The notes under the pieces were generated by a model. The model ran no database searches and was not told the DNA's origin. It worked only from the letters and a program-made list of their open reading frames with translations. The position numbers were made by a program, and so were the translations under genes. From NCBI GenBank assembly GCA_022653735.1, contig JALCSU010000006.1, forward strand, positions 1 through 64,000: a stretch of DNA of 64,000 nucleotides. The letters run 5' to 3'. The stretch comes from Bacteroidales bacterium (lineage in GTDB: Bacteria > Bacteroidota > Bacteroidia > Bacteroidales > UBA932). Below, piece by piece: positions 35,857 to 43,880 of this stretch (its first letter is position 1; the number at the start of each line of letters is the position of its first letter).

Positions 35857-36357
35857 TCAGATGTGAGTTTTATATTGCTCCGGTATCTCAAGATTGAAAG
35901 TTCTGCATAACAACAGAACATCGTGGACATCATTTTCATCGTATTCATATCCAAGATGGAACTGTACCTGTGCCTCCGGGTTTATGCAGAACACCTCAAT
36001 ATTCCCGATTTTTCCTTTACCTGAGAAAGTTTCGCTTGGGAAAGTGTATCCGTCATATAGAATTCCATCTTCGACATATTCGAAACAATGCAGATCGATT
36101 ATTCTTCCGTTGTCATCTTTCCAGACAGTATGGCTGTCGGTCGTATAGTCCATTATAACTTCTCTGTATCCCTTCCCTGTAATCACGGATATGGTTATAC
36201 AGTAGTCTTTCTTCTCTACGAACAGATCGATGTCGTTATGTATTCTTGTTTCTCTGCCTATAAGTGCATCGACACCCCAACCGCCGTCCAAAAATACCTT
36301 TACAGATGCTTCAGACAGCATTTCAAGAATCTCACATACATCAAAACAAGTTACCAT
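35857..36357 (-). CDS. LnuA/LinB-like nucleotidyltransferase
   Basis: The start is ATG 36357 (MVTCFDVCEILEML). 166 residues. FLDGGWGVDALIGRETRIHNDIDLFVE carries the GG...DxD nucleotidyltransferase core of the lincosamide nucleotidyltransferase-like family; DLHCF gives a likely third acidic residue. Such enzymes transfer AMP to small molecules; true lincosamide resistance cannot be claimed from this. Neighbours at 10-11 bp on both sides indicate an operon. Confidence 0.78.
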   Translation of the reverse strand: MVTCFDVCEILEMLSEASVKVFLDGGWGVDALIGRETRIHNDIDLFVEKKDYCITISVITGKGYREVIMDYTTDSHTVWKDDNGRIIDLHCFEYVEDGILYDGYTFPSETFSGKGKIGNIEVFCINPEAQVQFHLGYEYDENDVHDVLLLCRTFNLEIPEQYKTHI

Positions 36358-36367
36358 AAAATTCGAA

Positions 36368-36601
36368 TTAATTACCCTGCTTTCCGCGCAAGACACCTAT
36401 CAAGTCAGCCACGGCCATGAGAATTCCCAAGACCCAGAAGCATGCACCTACATATCCTTTTGTGCTTGAGAATCGGCCAATAGCGTTTATCAACAAGTAG
36501 ATGAAGAGTGCCAATTCGAGAATATCTTTGATAATACGCCATGTCTTTGAATCAAAGAATTGCTTTGTGCGTACCCAAAATTTATCTGTAGTATTTGCCA
36601 T
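36368..36601 (-). CDS. Small membrane protein
   Basis: 77 residues with two hydrophobic helices (IIKDILELALFIYLLINAIG and ACFWVLGILMAVADLIGVL). First gene of the set with the nucleotidyltransferase-like and phosphorylase-like genes. No family recognised. Confidence 0.65.
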   Translation of the reverse strand: MANTTDKFWVRTKQFFDSKTWRIIKDILELALFIYLLINAIGRFSSTKGYVGACFWVLGILMAVADLIGVLRGKQGN

Positions 36602-36658
36602 ACAAATTTCGATTTAGCGAACGCAATTTACGCATTTTCTGCGAGATGGCCATACGAA

Positions 36659-36690
36659 AGCCCCGGCAATCCGTGAAGACTGTCGGGGCT
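36659..36690 (-). terminator. Terminator after the 36720 gene
   Basis: AGCCCCGGCAATCC...GACTGTCGGGGCT forms a long stem and is nearly the same as 35023-35052. Confidence 0.55.
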
Positions 36691-36719
36691 GACTGGTTCA
36701 GGCTTTTGGCCCGTGAGAA

Positions 36720-37412
36720 CTACTCACCTGCGGTCCAGGTGACGGAAGCCAGCATGATGCCGGACTTCTCGCCTGTGGCGCTGTTCACGAAGTAGTAACG
36801 GAAGAACACCTTGGGAGCGCCGGCACCCAGGACACCGTTCTTGGCTTCGTAATCGGACTTGATGTCCACGGCGGAGGTGGAAGGGCTGGAGACCATCTTG
36901 ATCTGCGCGGCCTTGCTGTAGGCACGGCTGACACCGTTGGACTGGCCTTCGGTAGCCTCGATGACCAGTTTGAGGTTGGTCACGTCAGCGGGAACGGCGT
37001 CCAGCTTGAAGGTGAAAGCGCTGCCGGTGCAGACGATGGTGCAGGCACCCGGAGTCTCGACACCCACGAGGGTGGGCGGAGTGGTGAGAGCGGAACCGCC
37101 GCAAGCGACGATCCAGTAGTTCAGGCGAGTGAAGAGATTCGCGCCCGAAATCTTGCCCTTGGTACCGAGGACGGACTTGGCCTCCTGGCTCAGGGCGAGT
37201 TTGTTCCAAGCCAGGATCTGCTCGTTCGTCAGACTGCGCCACATGGTGGTGAGCCTCTTGAACACAGCCTTGACCTGTGCCTGGTCAGAGGTACGGACAC
37301 TGCCGCCGTATCCGCGGTTGCGGATGTACTTGCGGTTCTTCACTTTCGCAGCGGTCACGCCCTTGGCGCTGCCGCTCATCTCCTCAAAGGCGATGGAAGG
37401 AATGTACTTCAT
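36720..37412 (-). CDS. Unknown protein, paralogue family copy 2
   Basis: 230 residues. The N-terminus has PSIAFEEMSGSAKGVTA, then a basic segment, SLTNEQILAWNKLA and GKISGANLFTRLNYW, shared with the 38224 protein and more distantly with the 33474 protein. The C-terminal half looks like a beta-sandwich (LKLVIEATEGQSNGVSRAYSKAAQIKMV). No signal peptide. It is the last gene of a three-gene minus-strand set at the right end of element A. Confidence 0.7.
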   Translation of the reverse strand: MKYIPSIAFEEMSGSAKGVTAAKVKNRKYIRNRGYGGSVRTSDQAQVKAVFKRLTTMWRSLTNEQILAWNKLALSQEAKSVLGTKGKISGANLFTRLNYWIVACGGSALTTPPTLVGVETPGACTIVCTGSAFTFKLDAVPADVTNLKLVIEATEGQSNGVSRAYSKAAQIKMVSSPSTSAVDIKSDYEAKNGVLGAGAPKVFFRYYFVNSATGEKSGIMLASVTWTAGE

Positions 37413-37478
37413 AGCTAAAAAAGTTTTTAATAGGTTAAGTAATAAGTATTTATGATGTTCATAATCTATTTCTCCCCG

Positions 37479-38216
37479 TTATTCGCCATCCCTCACGAGG
37501 AAGGCGAAGATGAATGGATCATATCCGGTGCTTTCGAAACCGCTCATTCTCTCCGGGCAGGTGAACATTCCGTTCTCCACGTGGGCCAGCGAGAATCCGT
37601 TGACAGAAGGATTGTACTGGTTGGAGCCTCCGAGGAAAGGAACATCCGCGTTCACATCCGTAGGGAAATCCCCCATCTGCGCTTCCCACGGCTGGTTCCG
37701 GTAAGAGTAGGAGCAGCTCGAGAACTGCATATGGAGAAACACCCAGTGTTCGAATATGACGCAGAAGGTGTCGGAACTCCAATAAAGGTAGCGTGTCTCT
37801 TGGGTCATATTGATGCGTGTCCTGGTTCCCTTGATGGGATTACCCGGCTGATTGAGCGTCGGATAGAGTGCCTGGATGAAGATGGTAATCTCGCCCTTAT
37901 CGTCGAAATTGGTGAACTTCTCCAGACAGATCGTATTCTTGTCTTTAATCCACGTTTTAATGGCCGTACCACCGTCATTGTTCCAGGTATAGGAAGAATA
38001 CACGTAGCGGTCTTGGAACGTCAATATGGCGCCCGCAACGGCACTCCTGTTGATGCTGAGGTCCGGGACATATATCTCAAGTGTATCCACGCCTTGATAA
38101 GCTGCATTCGTGGGGTCGTAGGAAAACTTGGCGTTGAGAACAACGTAGTTCTCCGCCTGGTAGTCCTTGAACTGGATGGAGCCTGCTCCGAAGTTATTTC
38201 CTGTACTGTTGAACAT
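37479..38216 (-). CDS. Unknown 245-aa protein between the two paralogues
   Basis: Beta-rich and aromatic, with many Asn and Thr (DRYVYSSYTWNNDGGTAIKTW), no signal peptide or known domain. The composition is that of a structural or surface-binding protein. It begins 7 bp after the 38224 gene stop and is followed 66 bp later by copy 2, so all three are likely co-transcribed. Confidence 0.65.
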   Translation of the reverse strand: MFNSTGNNFGAGSIQFKDYQAENYVVLNAKFSYDPTNAAYQGVDTLEIYVPDLSINRSAVAGAILTFQDRYVYSSYTWNNDGGTAIKTWIKDKNTICLEKFTNFDDKGEITIFIQALYPTLNQPGNPIKGTRTRINMTQETRYLYWSSDTFCVIFEHWVFLHMQFSSCSYSYRNQPWEAQMGDFPTDVNADVPFLGGSNQYNPSVNGFSLAHVENGMFTCPERMSGFESTGYDPFIFAFLVRDGE

Positions 38217-38223
38217 GGCCGTA

Positions 38224-39282
38224 TCAATAGAGGATGCCCGGGCCGAAGACCTCGGTAGGTTTCACATAGTAGCCGCCACGGTGGGCAAAGGTGATAGAGG
38301 TGCCATCCCAGCTGGAGTTGCGCAGCCAGATGATGTAAGACTGTGCGGCAAGGCCGGCATTGCCCTCTCCCATGCCGCGGGCAAGAGCCATACTGGTGCC
38401 GATGCAATCCGAAGGAAGTTCATCTTCGAGGTATGCTTCGGACGAAGCGACATTGCTATGGCCAAGGCAAACTGTATCGAAGGAGATGACCGGAGCGCCG
38501 GTGGAGAAGTCCACGTCACATTCGGATACGTGGCTTTCAGGCTTAAGGTCGGCCATCGTTATCTTGTTGCGCTTGACGTAACCCTCAGCCTCGGCTTCAG
38601 CTTCAGTCTCGCAGACCTTGCTGTCGTAGGTGGTCTGGCCCGTGAACCCGGTCTCAGGATCAAGCCAGTACATTTCGAGGAAGACCTTCTCGCCCACTGC
38701 CGGTTTCACACCGATGGTCTTGAAATAGAGATAGGTCATGTCGGCATCGCCCCAATCATCCTCCATACCCGGAGAGAGGATGACGGTCTTGCTCCAGGCG
38801 TTCGATACACCGGCAGACTGACCGGCGGACATCTTGATGACCAGTTTGTATCCAGCCTCGTGCGTGATTCCCTTGATGACGATGTTCTTCGTAGTCACCC
38901 AGAGTTTGTCATACACCACGTTGGGAAGGCATACGAGCTGCTCGGGCGCATCGTGAAGGATAGACTCCCCTGCCATCGTCCTGCTCACGTTGAGGCGGAT
39001 GTAAAGATTGAGTCCGCTTATCTGGGCGGCCTGCCCGAACACCGACTGTCCGGAGGTGTGTTCAGCGAGGTGGTCCCACCCGAGCATCTGGGCTTCGGTC
39101 AGGGTCTTCCAGGACTTCGTTATCTTAGACATCGACGCACGGCGGGCAACTTGGGCGGAAGTCGCTACTCCGGTCGGAAAGCACTTCAAGGAAAGGATGC
39201 TACGGCCGCCTACCTGGCGAGCCGTAACACCCTTTGCCGACCCAGAGAATCCCCCGAAAGCGATGGAAGGAAGTGCAATCAT
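38224..39282 (-). CDS. Unknown protein, paralogue family copy 3
   Basis: 352 residues, first gene of the set. Its N-terminal 110 residues align with copy 2: PSIAFGGFSGSAKGVTARQV, KTLTEAQMLGWDHLA and QISGLNLYIRLN. The rest is longer than in copy 2 and beta-rich, ending YYVKPTEVFGPGILY. The family pattern is DUF6266-like; the function is unknown. Confidence 0.7.
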   Translation of the reverse strand: MIALPSIAFGGFSGSAKGVTARQVGGRSILSLKCFPTGVATSAQVARRASMSKITKSWKTLTEAQMLGWDHLAEHTSGQSVFGQAAQISGLNLYIRLNVSRTMAGESILHDAPEQLVCLPNVVYDKLWVTTKNIVIKGITHEAGYKLVIKMSAGQSAGVSNAWSKTVILSPGMEDDWGDADMTYLYFKTIGVKPAVGEKVFLEMYWLDPETGFTGQTTYDSKVCETEAEAEAEGYVKRNKITMADLKPESHVSECDVDFSTGAPVISFDTVCLGHSNVASSEAYLEDELPSDCIGTSMALARGMGEGNAGLAAQSYIIWLRNSSWDGTSITFAHRGGYYVKPTEVFGPGILY

Positions 39283-39331
39283 AGTTTAAGTATATCTAAT
39301 ATCAAAAGTCGATTCTCATTCAACTCTTGCA

Positions 39332-39362
39332 CAAATATACAAAACTATTTTCTAATTAACAA
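39332..39362 (-). promoter_or_regulatory. Promoter of the 38224-36720 operon
   Basis: On the minus strand TTG (39362-39360) and TATATTTG (39339-39332) are 20 bp apart, about 50 bp before the start codon. Confidence 0.6.
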
Positions 39363-39611
39363 TCAACTAATTACACATATTTACCTAAACCAAAACAAGA
39401 AGTAAACAACCCGAAACAAACGGACAAGGGAGGAACCTGCCCGGAACGATCCGCGCCATACGTTTGTCCTCAATCGAGTCTTTTGTTGATGCTTACCATT
39501 CGCTCAGAGCCTGGCCACACTCCTTGCCCGTCTGAAGATTTTTTCCGATATTTGCGTTGGTCGATTCGCTCTCAAATTCAGTCCGGTTTAGTGACAAGTG
39601 ATACCCGTTTT

Positions 39612-39633
39612 TTCTGAACCATATTTGAACCAC
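39612..39633 (+). repeat. Arm-type repeats at the right end of element A
   Basis: TTCTGAACCA (39612-39621) and TTTGAACCAC (39624-39633) match the repeats at 9789-9820 next to the left end. Together with the flanking bases the match is GAACCA-x-ATTTGAACCACG at both ends. Confidence 0.6.
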
Positions 39634-39641
39634 GAACGACT

Positions 39642-39710
39642 TAACTAATTGATTATCAATTAGATTTATAGACTGCATCGGAAAGTAAGTGCATGATAAT
39701 CAATTAGTTA
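39642..39710. other. Attachment site 2 (att2): element A / element B junction
   Basis: The core CTGCATCGGAAAGTAA (39673-39688) again reads C-I-G-K-stop. It lies at the centre of a perfect 16-bp inverted repeat, TAACTAATTGATTATC (39642-39657) and GATAATCAATTAGTTA (39695-39710), as expected of a recombinase core site flanked by binding sites. Confidence 0.75.
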
Positions 39711-39730
39711 TAACTAAACTGAAACTCAAA

Positions 39731-39885
39731 TTTGTGTGACAAAACTAGCTGAAAATGAGCTCTGAAAAGAGACATTTCGGCTAGTTTCGCTTTTTGGGGG
39801 TTTAATTTGATTTACGGTCGTTTAGGTCCATTTTGTCACAGAGTTTGTCACAAAATCACCTTCTGTGACAGGTTTTTGTCACACT
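39731..39885. repeat. Arm-type TTTGTCACA repeats at the left end of element B
   Basis: GTGTGACAAAAC near 39732, then TTTTGTCACAGAG, TTTGTCACAAAA, TCTGTGACAGG and TTTTTGTCACAC between 39829 and 39885. The same order recurs at 56747-56806. From 39711 to 40226 no gene is seen. Confidence 0.6.
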
Positions 39886-40226
39886 TACCCCCAAAAGTTA
39901 CCGAAACTGCCGTTTTATGAAATGTTTACGGAGTTTTAACATGAATAAGCAGTGTTTTTAAATTGGTACTGCCCTGTCATATCTTCGTCTGTTGTAGTAT
40001 CGCAGCCGTAAACATGTTTATAATACTATACAAGTACCATTTATTTGTCCCATTTTGCTAGATCATCTACCGTTTTTTTTGAGTTTTAACCCCGGAATTG
40101 TCACATGTCGCAAATGGCAAATATGTACTTTCCAAGTTGAGAAGTACATATTTGCCAAATTACATCTCATCGGGGGTGATTAGAACGAGTGGTCATTTAA
40201 TAGGTACATACTACGACATTTTACTA

Positions 40227-40571
40227 TCAGCTTCGATTTAGGATATTAACAATTACCTCGACCTGATCTTCAGGATGGACTTCAGGAGAGATTTTGGTTA
40301 TGCGCACATCGTAAATATCATCCAGTCCCATATCCAGATACTTGGAGATGTCGTGGTTATGACCACGCGGGATGAATCCCAGTTTGTACTCGCCGCAGTA
40401 GATGGCGACGGCGTAAGGGTCAAAGGCGTTGTCGGCCTCACGGACCAGATCCAGCTTGGTCCCGACCTTAAGATGTTCGAAGGCCTCGCAGCCATCCCAA
40501 TAACCGAATCCGGCGATGTGGAAGTTGTCCAGATGGACTTTCTTGATGGGTTTGATGTCTTTTGTTCTCAT
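40227..40571 (-). CDS. HIRAN-domain protein
   Basis: The start is ATG 40571 (MRTKDIKPIKKVHLDNFHIAG); the ORF-track extension to 41063 is a shadow of the Sel1 gene. 114 residues forming one HIRAN domain: FHIAGFGYWDGCEAF, LVREADNAFDPYAVAIYCGEYKLGFIPRGHN. HIRAN domains bind DNA ends, notably 3' ends, in Rad5/HLTF-type proteins. It is the last gene of the minus-strand cluster; the 3' fragment of the broken Sel1 gene lies between. Confidence 0.85.
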   Translation of the reverse strand: MRTKDIKPIKKVHLDNFHIAGFGYWDGCEAFEHLKVGTKLDLVREADNAFDPYAVAIYCGEYKLGFIPRGHNHDISKYLDMGLDDIYDVRITKISPEVHPEDQVEVIVNILNRS

Positions 40572-40665
40572 AACTGCTTTATTATTAAGGTTTCTGAGAC
40601 AAAAATAGAACGAGGCTGCACCAGAAAGTGGTACAGCCACAGAAAAGATTCGAAAAATGTTTCGA

Positions 40666-41187
40666 TCAATGGAGGAAGTCGAACTCTTTGAGTTTGCGTT
40701 TGGCGAGGGCGTGGTCCTCGCGATAGGCAATCCGGTAGTTTTCCTTGGCTTTATCCATGTCCTTCTCCCCTGCCCAGCCTTATTCGTAGAATTCTCCGAC
40801 ACGGTAGCATGCGTACGGGAGGTGGCAGGATTTGTAGAGTTCAAATGCGCGTTTCTGGTCCTTAGGATAGCCCAGAGTGCCTTTGCGGAGAACATCGGCA
40901 AGGTTGCTCTTGGCCAGGTCATCGCCCAGGGCAACGGCACGCTCGTACCAGTACACGGCCCGCTCAATGTCCTTCTCGATGCACACGCCGTCCTCGAAGA
41001 AGGTGCCGATGCTATTGACAAAATCAGGGTCATTGAAGGCCTCATGCTCATCATAGTTCGCAACGATGTCGAGCATATCTTCCACTTGCTCGCGCGAAAA
41101 GCCGTGGTCTTCGGGGTTGCTGGTGTTGGTGAGGAAGAACTTGCGACGGTTTACCGGGACTTTTGGCTCTATCTGTTTCTTATCCAT
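40666..41187 (-). pseudogene. Sel1-repeat gene with an in-frame TAA
   Basis: The first 135 residues (to 40780) end YACYRVGEFYE-TAA. The same frame continues for 37 sense codons, GWAGEKDMDKAKENYRIAYR onward, to KEFDFLH-TGA at 40666. The continuation supplies the second half of a Sel1 repeat, so the TAA is a nonsense change rather than the natural end. Either the protein is truncated, the stop is read through, or there is a sequencing error. It sits between the DUF262 gene and the HIRAN gene. Confidence 0.75.
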
Positions 41188-41200
41188 AGTATGCCGCTAT

Positions 41201-42943
41201 TTAGGATTCTTTGATGAGGTTGTTGGCCTTCAAGTAGTCAATGAACCCGTCAAGGATACTGGTATGGCGGGTAAGAATATCAGCTTCAGAGAAGTCCGAC
41301 TTTGCGTTCGCAAGGTCAAGCAGCTCTTTGACTTTCGTGCCATCCTTCTTCTTGCCCTGACTTTCAAAGCCATAATAGTACTTCTTCTTGTCCTCAAACT
41401 TATAATCGCTTGCGCGAATATTGATGCGCTTCTCAAGGATTGCCTTATTACCCAGCTTCTCCACGTTGTACTTATTGGACATCGTCTCATGGCTTACGCG
41501 GTTCTTGGCAAAGATGTGCTCAATGTCGAACAGCGTTTCCAGAGACATCAACGGCTGTGCATCATCCTGGAAGGCCCACCAAGCCAACATCGACTTGGTG
41601 ATAGGACGCATATTGTAGAAGTTGTAGTCGCGGAACATGTTGGAGATCTGCTGCTCTTCAAACTTAAAGTTGGCGAAGTCCACGGGCTGGCCGGCGACAA
41701 TCTTCAGCATTTCGGCATAGACCGGAGTACGGAGGGAGTTGACACCCGGTTTGAAAACCGAATAAGCCCAAATGAAGGCCGTAATCGTGTTCAGGAAATG
41801 GTAGAACGGTTCGTCCTCCAGCTTACCCTCAGCGTCCTTATTCTGCATGAAATAGACGGATGTGAAGTAGCGCCACATACCATTCGGGGCATAGTTCAGG
41901 ACGAACAGACGACGAAGGACGCGAGTAGAGAACTTCTCTACTTCCTGATTGGCCACGTCGTTCCAGAAGTCGGCCAGCTTCTCCAGGTTTGAGAGCGTTT
42001 CGTCCTTGTACATCAAGGCATACTTATCCAGCTCATAGAATTTGCGGAGAGCGATGGTCGTGGTGTCACTTTGGCCACGGGTTGCCCTAATATAATACAT
42101 GTAGCGTGTGAACAGTTCGTCCATCGGCGTTCCGGAAATGGGATGGAAAATCGTCTCGGTCTTTTCTTCCAAGGCCTTCCAGCGCTGTATGAACTGATCT
42201 TTCTGTCCTTTGCCGGTGTAGAACTTATAGAACTGCGCCTTGAAGATGTCGGAATCCGAGAGCGGAAGTCCGCGGTCATTAAGGGTTGAGAAGATACGGA
42301 GTGCTGTATCCTGGGATTCCGCCTCAATGGGAAGCAAGATGCAGTTGTTCATGATTCGCTGCGGCAAGTAGGCAAAGAACGCCGGATATTTGTGAAGGAA
42401 TTCGTCTATCTGCTTCTGGAAGAATCGATAGTTCTGGGCATAGGTGCTCTTCTGCTCCTTCTTAACCTCGCCGGTACGGAGAATTGTCAGGAATTCTTCC
42501 TTGTCGTTATCTGTAGCGACCTCGCTGTCAATCTTCAACTTTCCTGTATCCGGGCGACCGAACTCATCGGTTTTCCAAATGCACTTCTCAATGGCCTCGC
42601 GGGTACGTTTCGCATTGTCGTCCTGCATGTAGCCGAAAAGCGAATAGAACGCACGCAGAAGGAGCATTAAGGTTGTCAGTCGCTGCTGGCCATCGATAAT
42701 CTCCTGCTGTTTGTTGGCGTTCTTGAATGTAACGATGGGGCCAAGGAAGTATTCGTCGCTATCCTTGTCGAATTTTGAGTAATCCGCTCCAGGGAAGGCG
42801 AAATCGAATATATCATTCCAGAGCGTAAGGCACTGTTCCTCACACCAGGCATAGGGCCTCTGATAATCGGGAATCAAGAAGTCGGCTTTGGTGTCCGAGA
42901 ACAACTCGTTGATGGTTTTCTGATCTACATTCAGCTTTGACAT
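41201..42943 (-). CDS. DUF262/DUF1524 (GmrSD-like) protein
   Basis: 580 residues. The N-terminal DUF262 domain has IPDYQRPYAW near residue 24 and DGQQRLTTLMLLLRA near residue 84, the ParB/Srx-like NTPase motif. The C-terminal DUF1524 domain has an HNH-type DIEHIFAKNR near residue 475 with downstream Asn (EKLGNKAIL). GmrSD-type proteins of this build are nucleotide-dependent type IV restriction enzymes acting on modified phage DNA. It is in one cluster with WYL, vWA, Sel1 and HIRAN genes. Confidence 0.88.
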   Translation of the reverse strand: MSKLNVDQKTINELFSDTKADFLIPDYQRPYAWCEEQCLTLWNDIFDFAFPGADYSKFDKDSDEYFLGPIVTFKNANKQQEIIDGQQRLTTLMLLLRAFYSLFGYMQDDNAKRTREAIEKCIWKTDEFGRPDTGKLKIDSEVATDNDKEEFLTILRTGEVKKEQKSTYAQNYRFFQKQIDEFLHKYPAFFAYLPQRIMNNCILLPIEAESQDTALRIFSTLNDRGLPLSDSDIFKAQFYKFYTGKGQKDQFIQRWKALEEKTETIFHPISGTPMDELFTRYMYYIRATRGQSDTTTIALRKFYELDKYALMYKDETLSNLEKLADFWNDVANQEVEKFSTRVLRRLFVLNYAPNGMWRYFTSVYFMQNKDAEGKLEDEPFYHFLNTITAFIWAYSVFKPGVNSLRTPVYAEMLKIVAGQPVDFANFKFEEQQISNMFRDYNFYNMRPITKSMLAWWAFQDDAQPLMSLETLFDIEHIFAKNRVSHETMSNKYNVEKLGNKAILEKRINIRASDYKFEDKKKYYYGFESQGKKKDGTKVKELLDLANAKSDFSEADILTRHTSILDGFIDYLKANNLIKES

Positions 42944-42974
42944 ATGTTTGTTCTTTTATTATTTGTCAGGTTGG

Positions 42975-43877
42975 TTAATCGTATTTGTACATATCCAGGG
43001 AGGCCTTCAGCCACTCTTTCATCTGCTTCCTTAATTCTACTGGCTCCATAATCTCGATGTCCGGACCTCCAGATGCGAGCGCATTGACGAAATCGTAGGT
43101 AGGACGAATTTTGAAGGTAAAATCGGCATAATTATCCGTAGTCTCGACTTCCTTCTGGGAAGGATGATACGGGAGGGTGCGCATATAGTTGGGGGTATGG
43201 CCATAGGCACGTACACGGATATGCTGGAGAGGCACATCCGTATCAGCCAAAACACCGTAGAACTCGCTGAAATAGGCTTCTGCAGAGAAGCCATCCGGCA
43301 GTTTGAAGGTCTGGTCCATGATCTTGACAGAGCGCATCCTGTCCAGTGAATAGGTAATGAGATACTTCCCATTCGAGGAGAGGAGATACCAGCGCTGGTG
43401 CCACAGTTTCAATGCATATGGTGCGACATAGATATTGTAGCCGCTGTGGCCAAACCGGGCGTAGCAAATCTCGACCTTGTGCCCAGTCTTGATGGCTTTA
43501 ATGAGCGTTTGTAGGTGTTCTTCACCGGCAGGGACGTTCTCCAGCAGAATCCGGTCGTGGATGGATTGGCTGTCTGCCAGAACGGAGCCAACTGTCAGGG
43601 AGTTGAGCATCCAGCGTTCCAGAGTATCATCATCCAAAACCTCCGGGTTATCGATATAATACCGGTAGCCATCCTGTGCATCACATTCGATGATTACGCC
43701 AAACATATACAGGACCGCTTCACGATGTCGGTTGAAGGTGGACCTGGATAGAGGATTACCGTCGGCCACATCATCGTCCTGCCACTTTTCGTTGAGTTCT
43801 TCAAGCGTCATACGTCCGTACCGGCGAAGGGTATTCACCAGCCAGAAGTATTGTGAGAATATGAGGGATGGCTTCAT
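42975..43877 (-). CDS. WYL-domain transcriptional regulator (element B)
   Basis: 300 residues. N-terminal winged HTH (YFWLVNTLRRYGRMTLEELNEKW), WYL domain (TGHKVEICYARFGHS; APYALKLWHQRWYLLSSNGKY) and a C-terminal WCX part. It resembles the 28409 WYL protein in layout and local phrases (RILLENVPAG versus RIFFENVPSS) though the elements differ. It starts 3 bp after the 457-aa gene stop. Likely represses the cluster in the absence of a signal. Confidence 0.88.
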   Translation of the reverse strand: MKPSLIFSQYFWLVNTLRRYGRMTLEELNEKWQDDDVADGNPLSRSTFNRHREAVLYMFGVIIECDAQDGYRYYIDNPEVLDDDTLERWMLNSLTVGSVLADSQSIHDRILLENVPAGEEHLQTLIKAIKTGHKVEICYARFGHSGYNIYVAPYALKLWHQRWYLLSSNGKYLITYSLDRMRSVKIMDQTFKLPDGFSAEAYFSEFYGVLADTDVPLQHIRVRAYGHTPNYMRTLPYHPSQKEVETTDNYADFTFKIRPTYDFVNALASGGPDIEIMEPVELRKQMKEWLKASLDMYKYD

Positions 43878-43880
43878 GTG

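Larger units (their letters stand above)
9669..39688. mobile_element. Integrated element A (about 30 kb) in the mnmE 3' end
   Basis: The element is bounded by att1 and att2, both encoding CIGK-stop. It has TTTGAACCAC-type repeats just inside each end (9789-9820 and 39612-39633), an integrase gene next to the left end and a primase/DUF3987 module. The cargo is mostly defence-like: DpnII-type restriction-modification, a C-protein cassette, Argonaute, two WYL/Sel1-type cassettes. No relaxase or conjugation gene was recognised, so it is either mobilised in trans or a phage-satellite-like island. The boundary is inferred from the repeats, not proven. Confidence 0.75.

Noticed and set aside
35857-36357. 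Lincosamide resistance gene
   Set aside because: The nucleotidyltransferase core is shared by a broad family; neither length nor context is specific for a resistance gene, so only the family is called.
38167-39405. 412-aa plus-strand ORF at the right end of element A
   Set aside because: Antisense to the 38224 gene, whose N-terminus matches its paralogues; the plus-strand translation has no family pattern and runs into AT-rich intergenic DNA.
39493-39678. 61-aa minus-strand ORF crossing att2
   Set aside because: It spans the arm repeats and the att core and has no start context or family pattern; better explained as attachment-site DNA.
39829-39885. TTTGTCACA repeats as a replication origin with iterons
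   Set aside because: No replication initiator gene lies nearby and the same set flanks the other end of element B, so recombinase arm sites fit better. An origin is not excluded.
40572-41063. Upstream extension of the HIRAN ORF
   Set aside because: It is an out-of-frame shadow of the Sel1 gene, very rich in Ser, Thr and Arg; the HIRAN domain begins right after ATG 40571.
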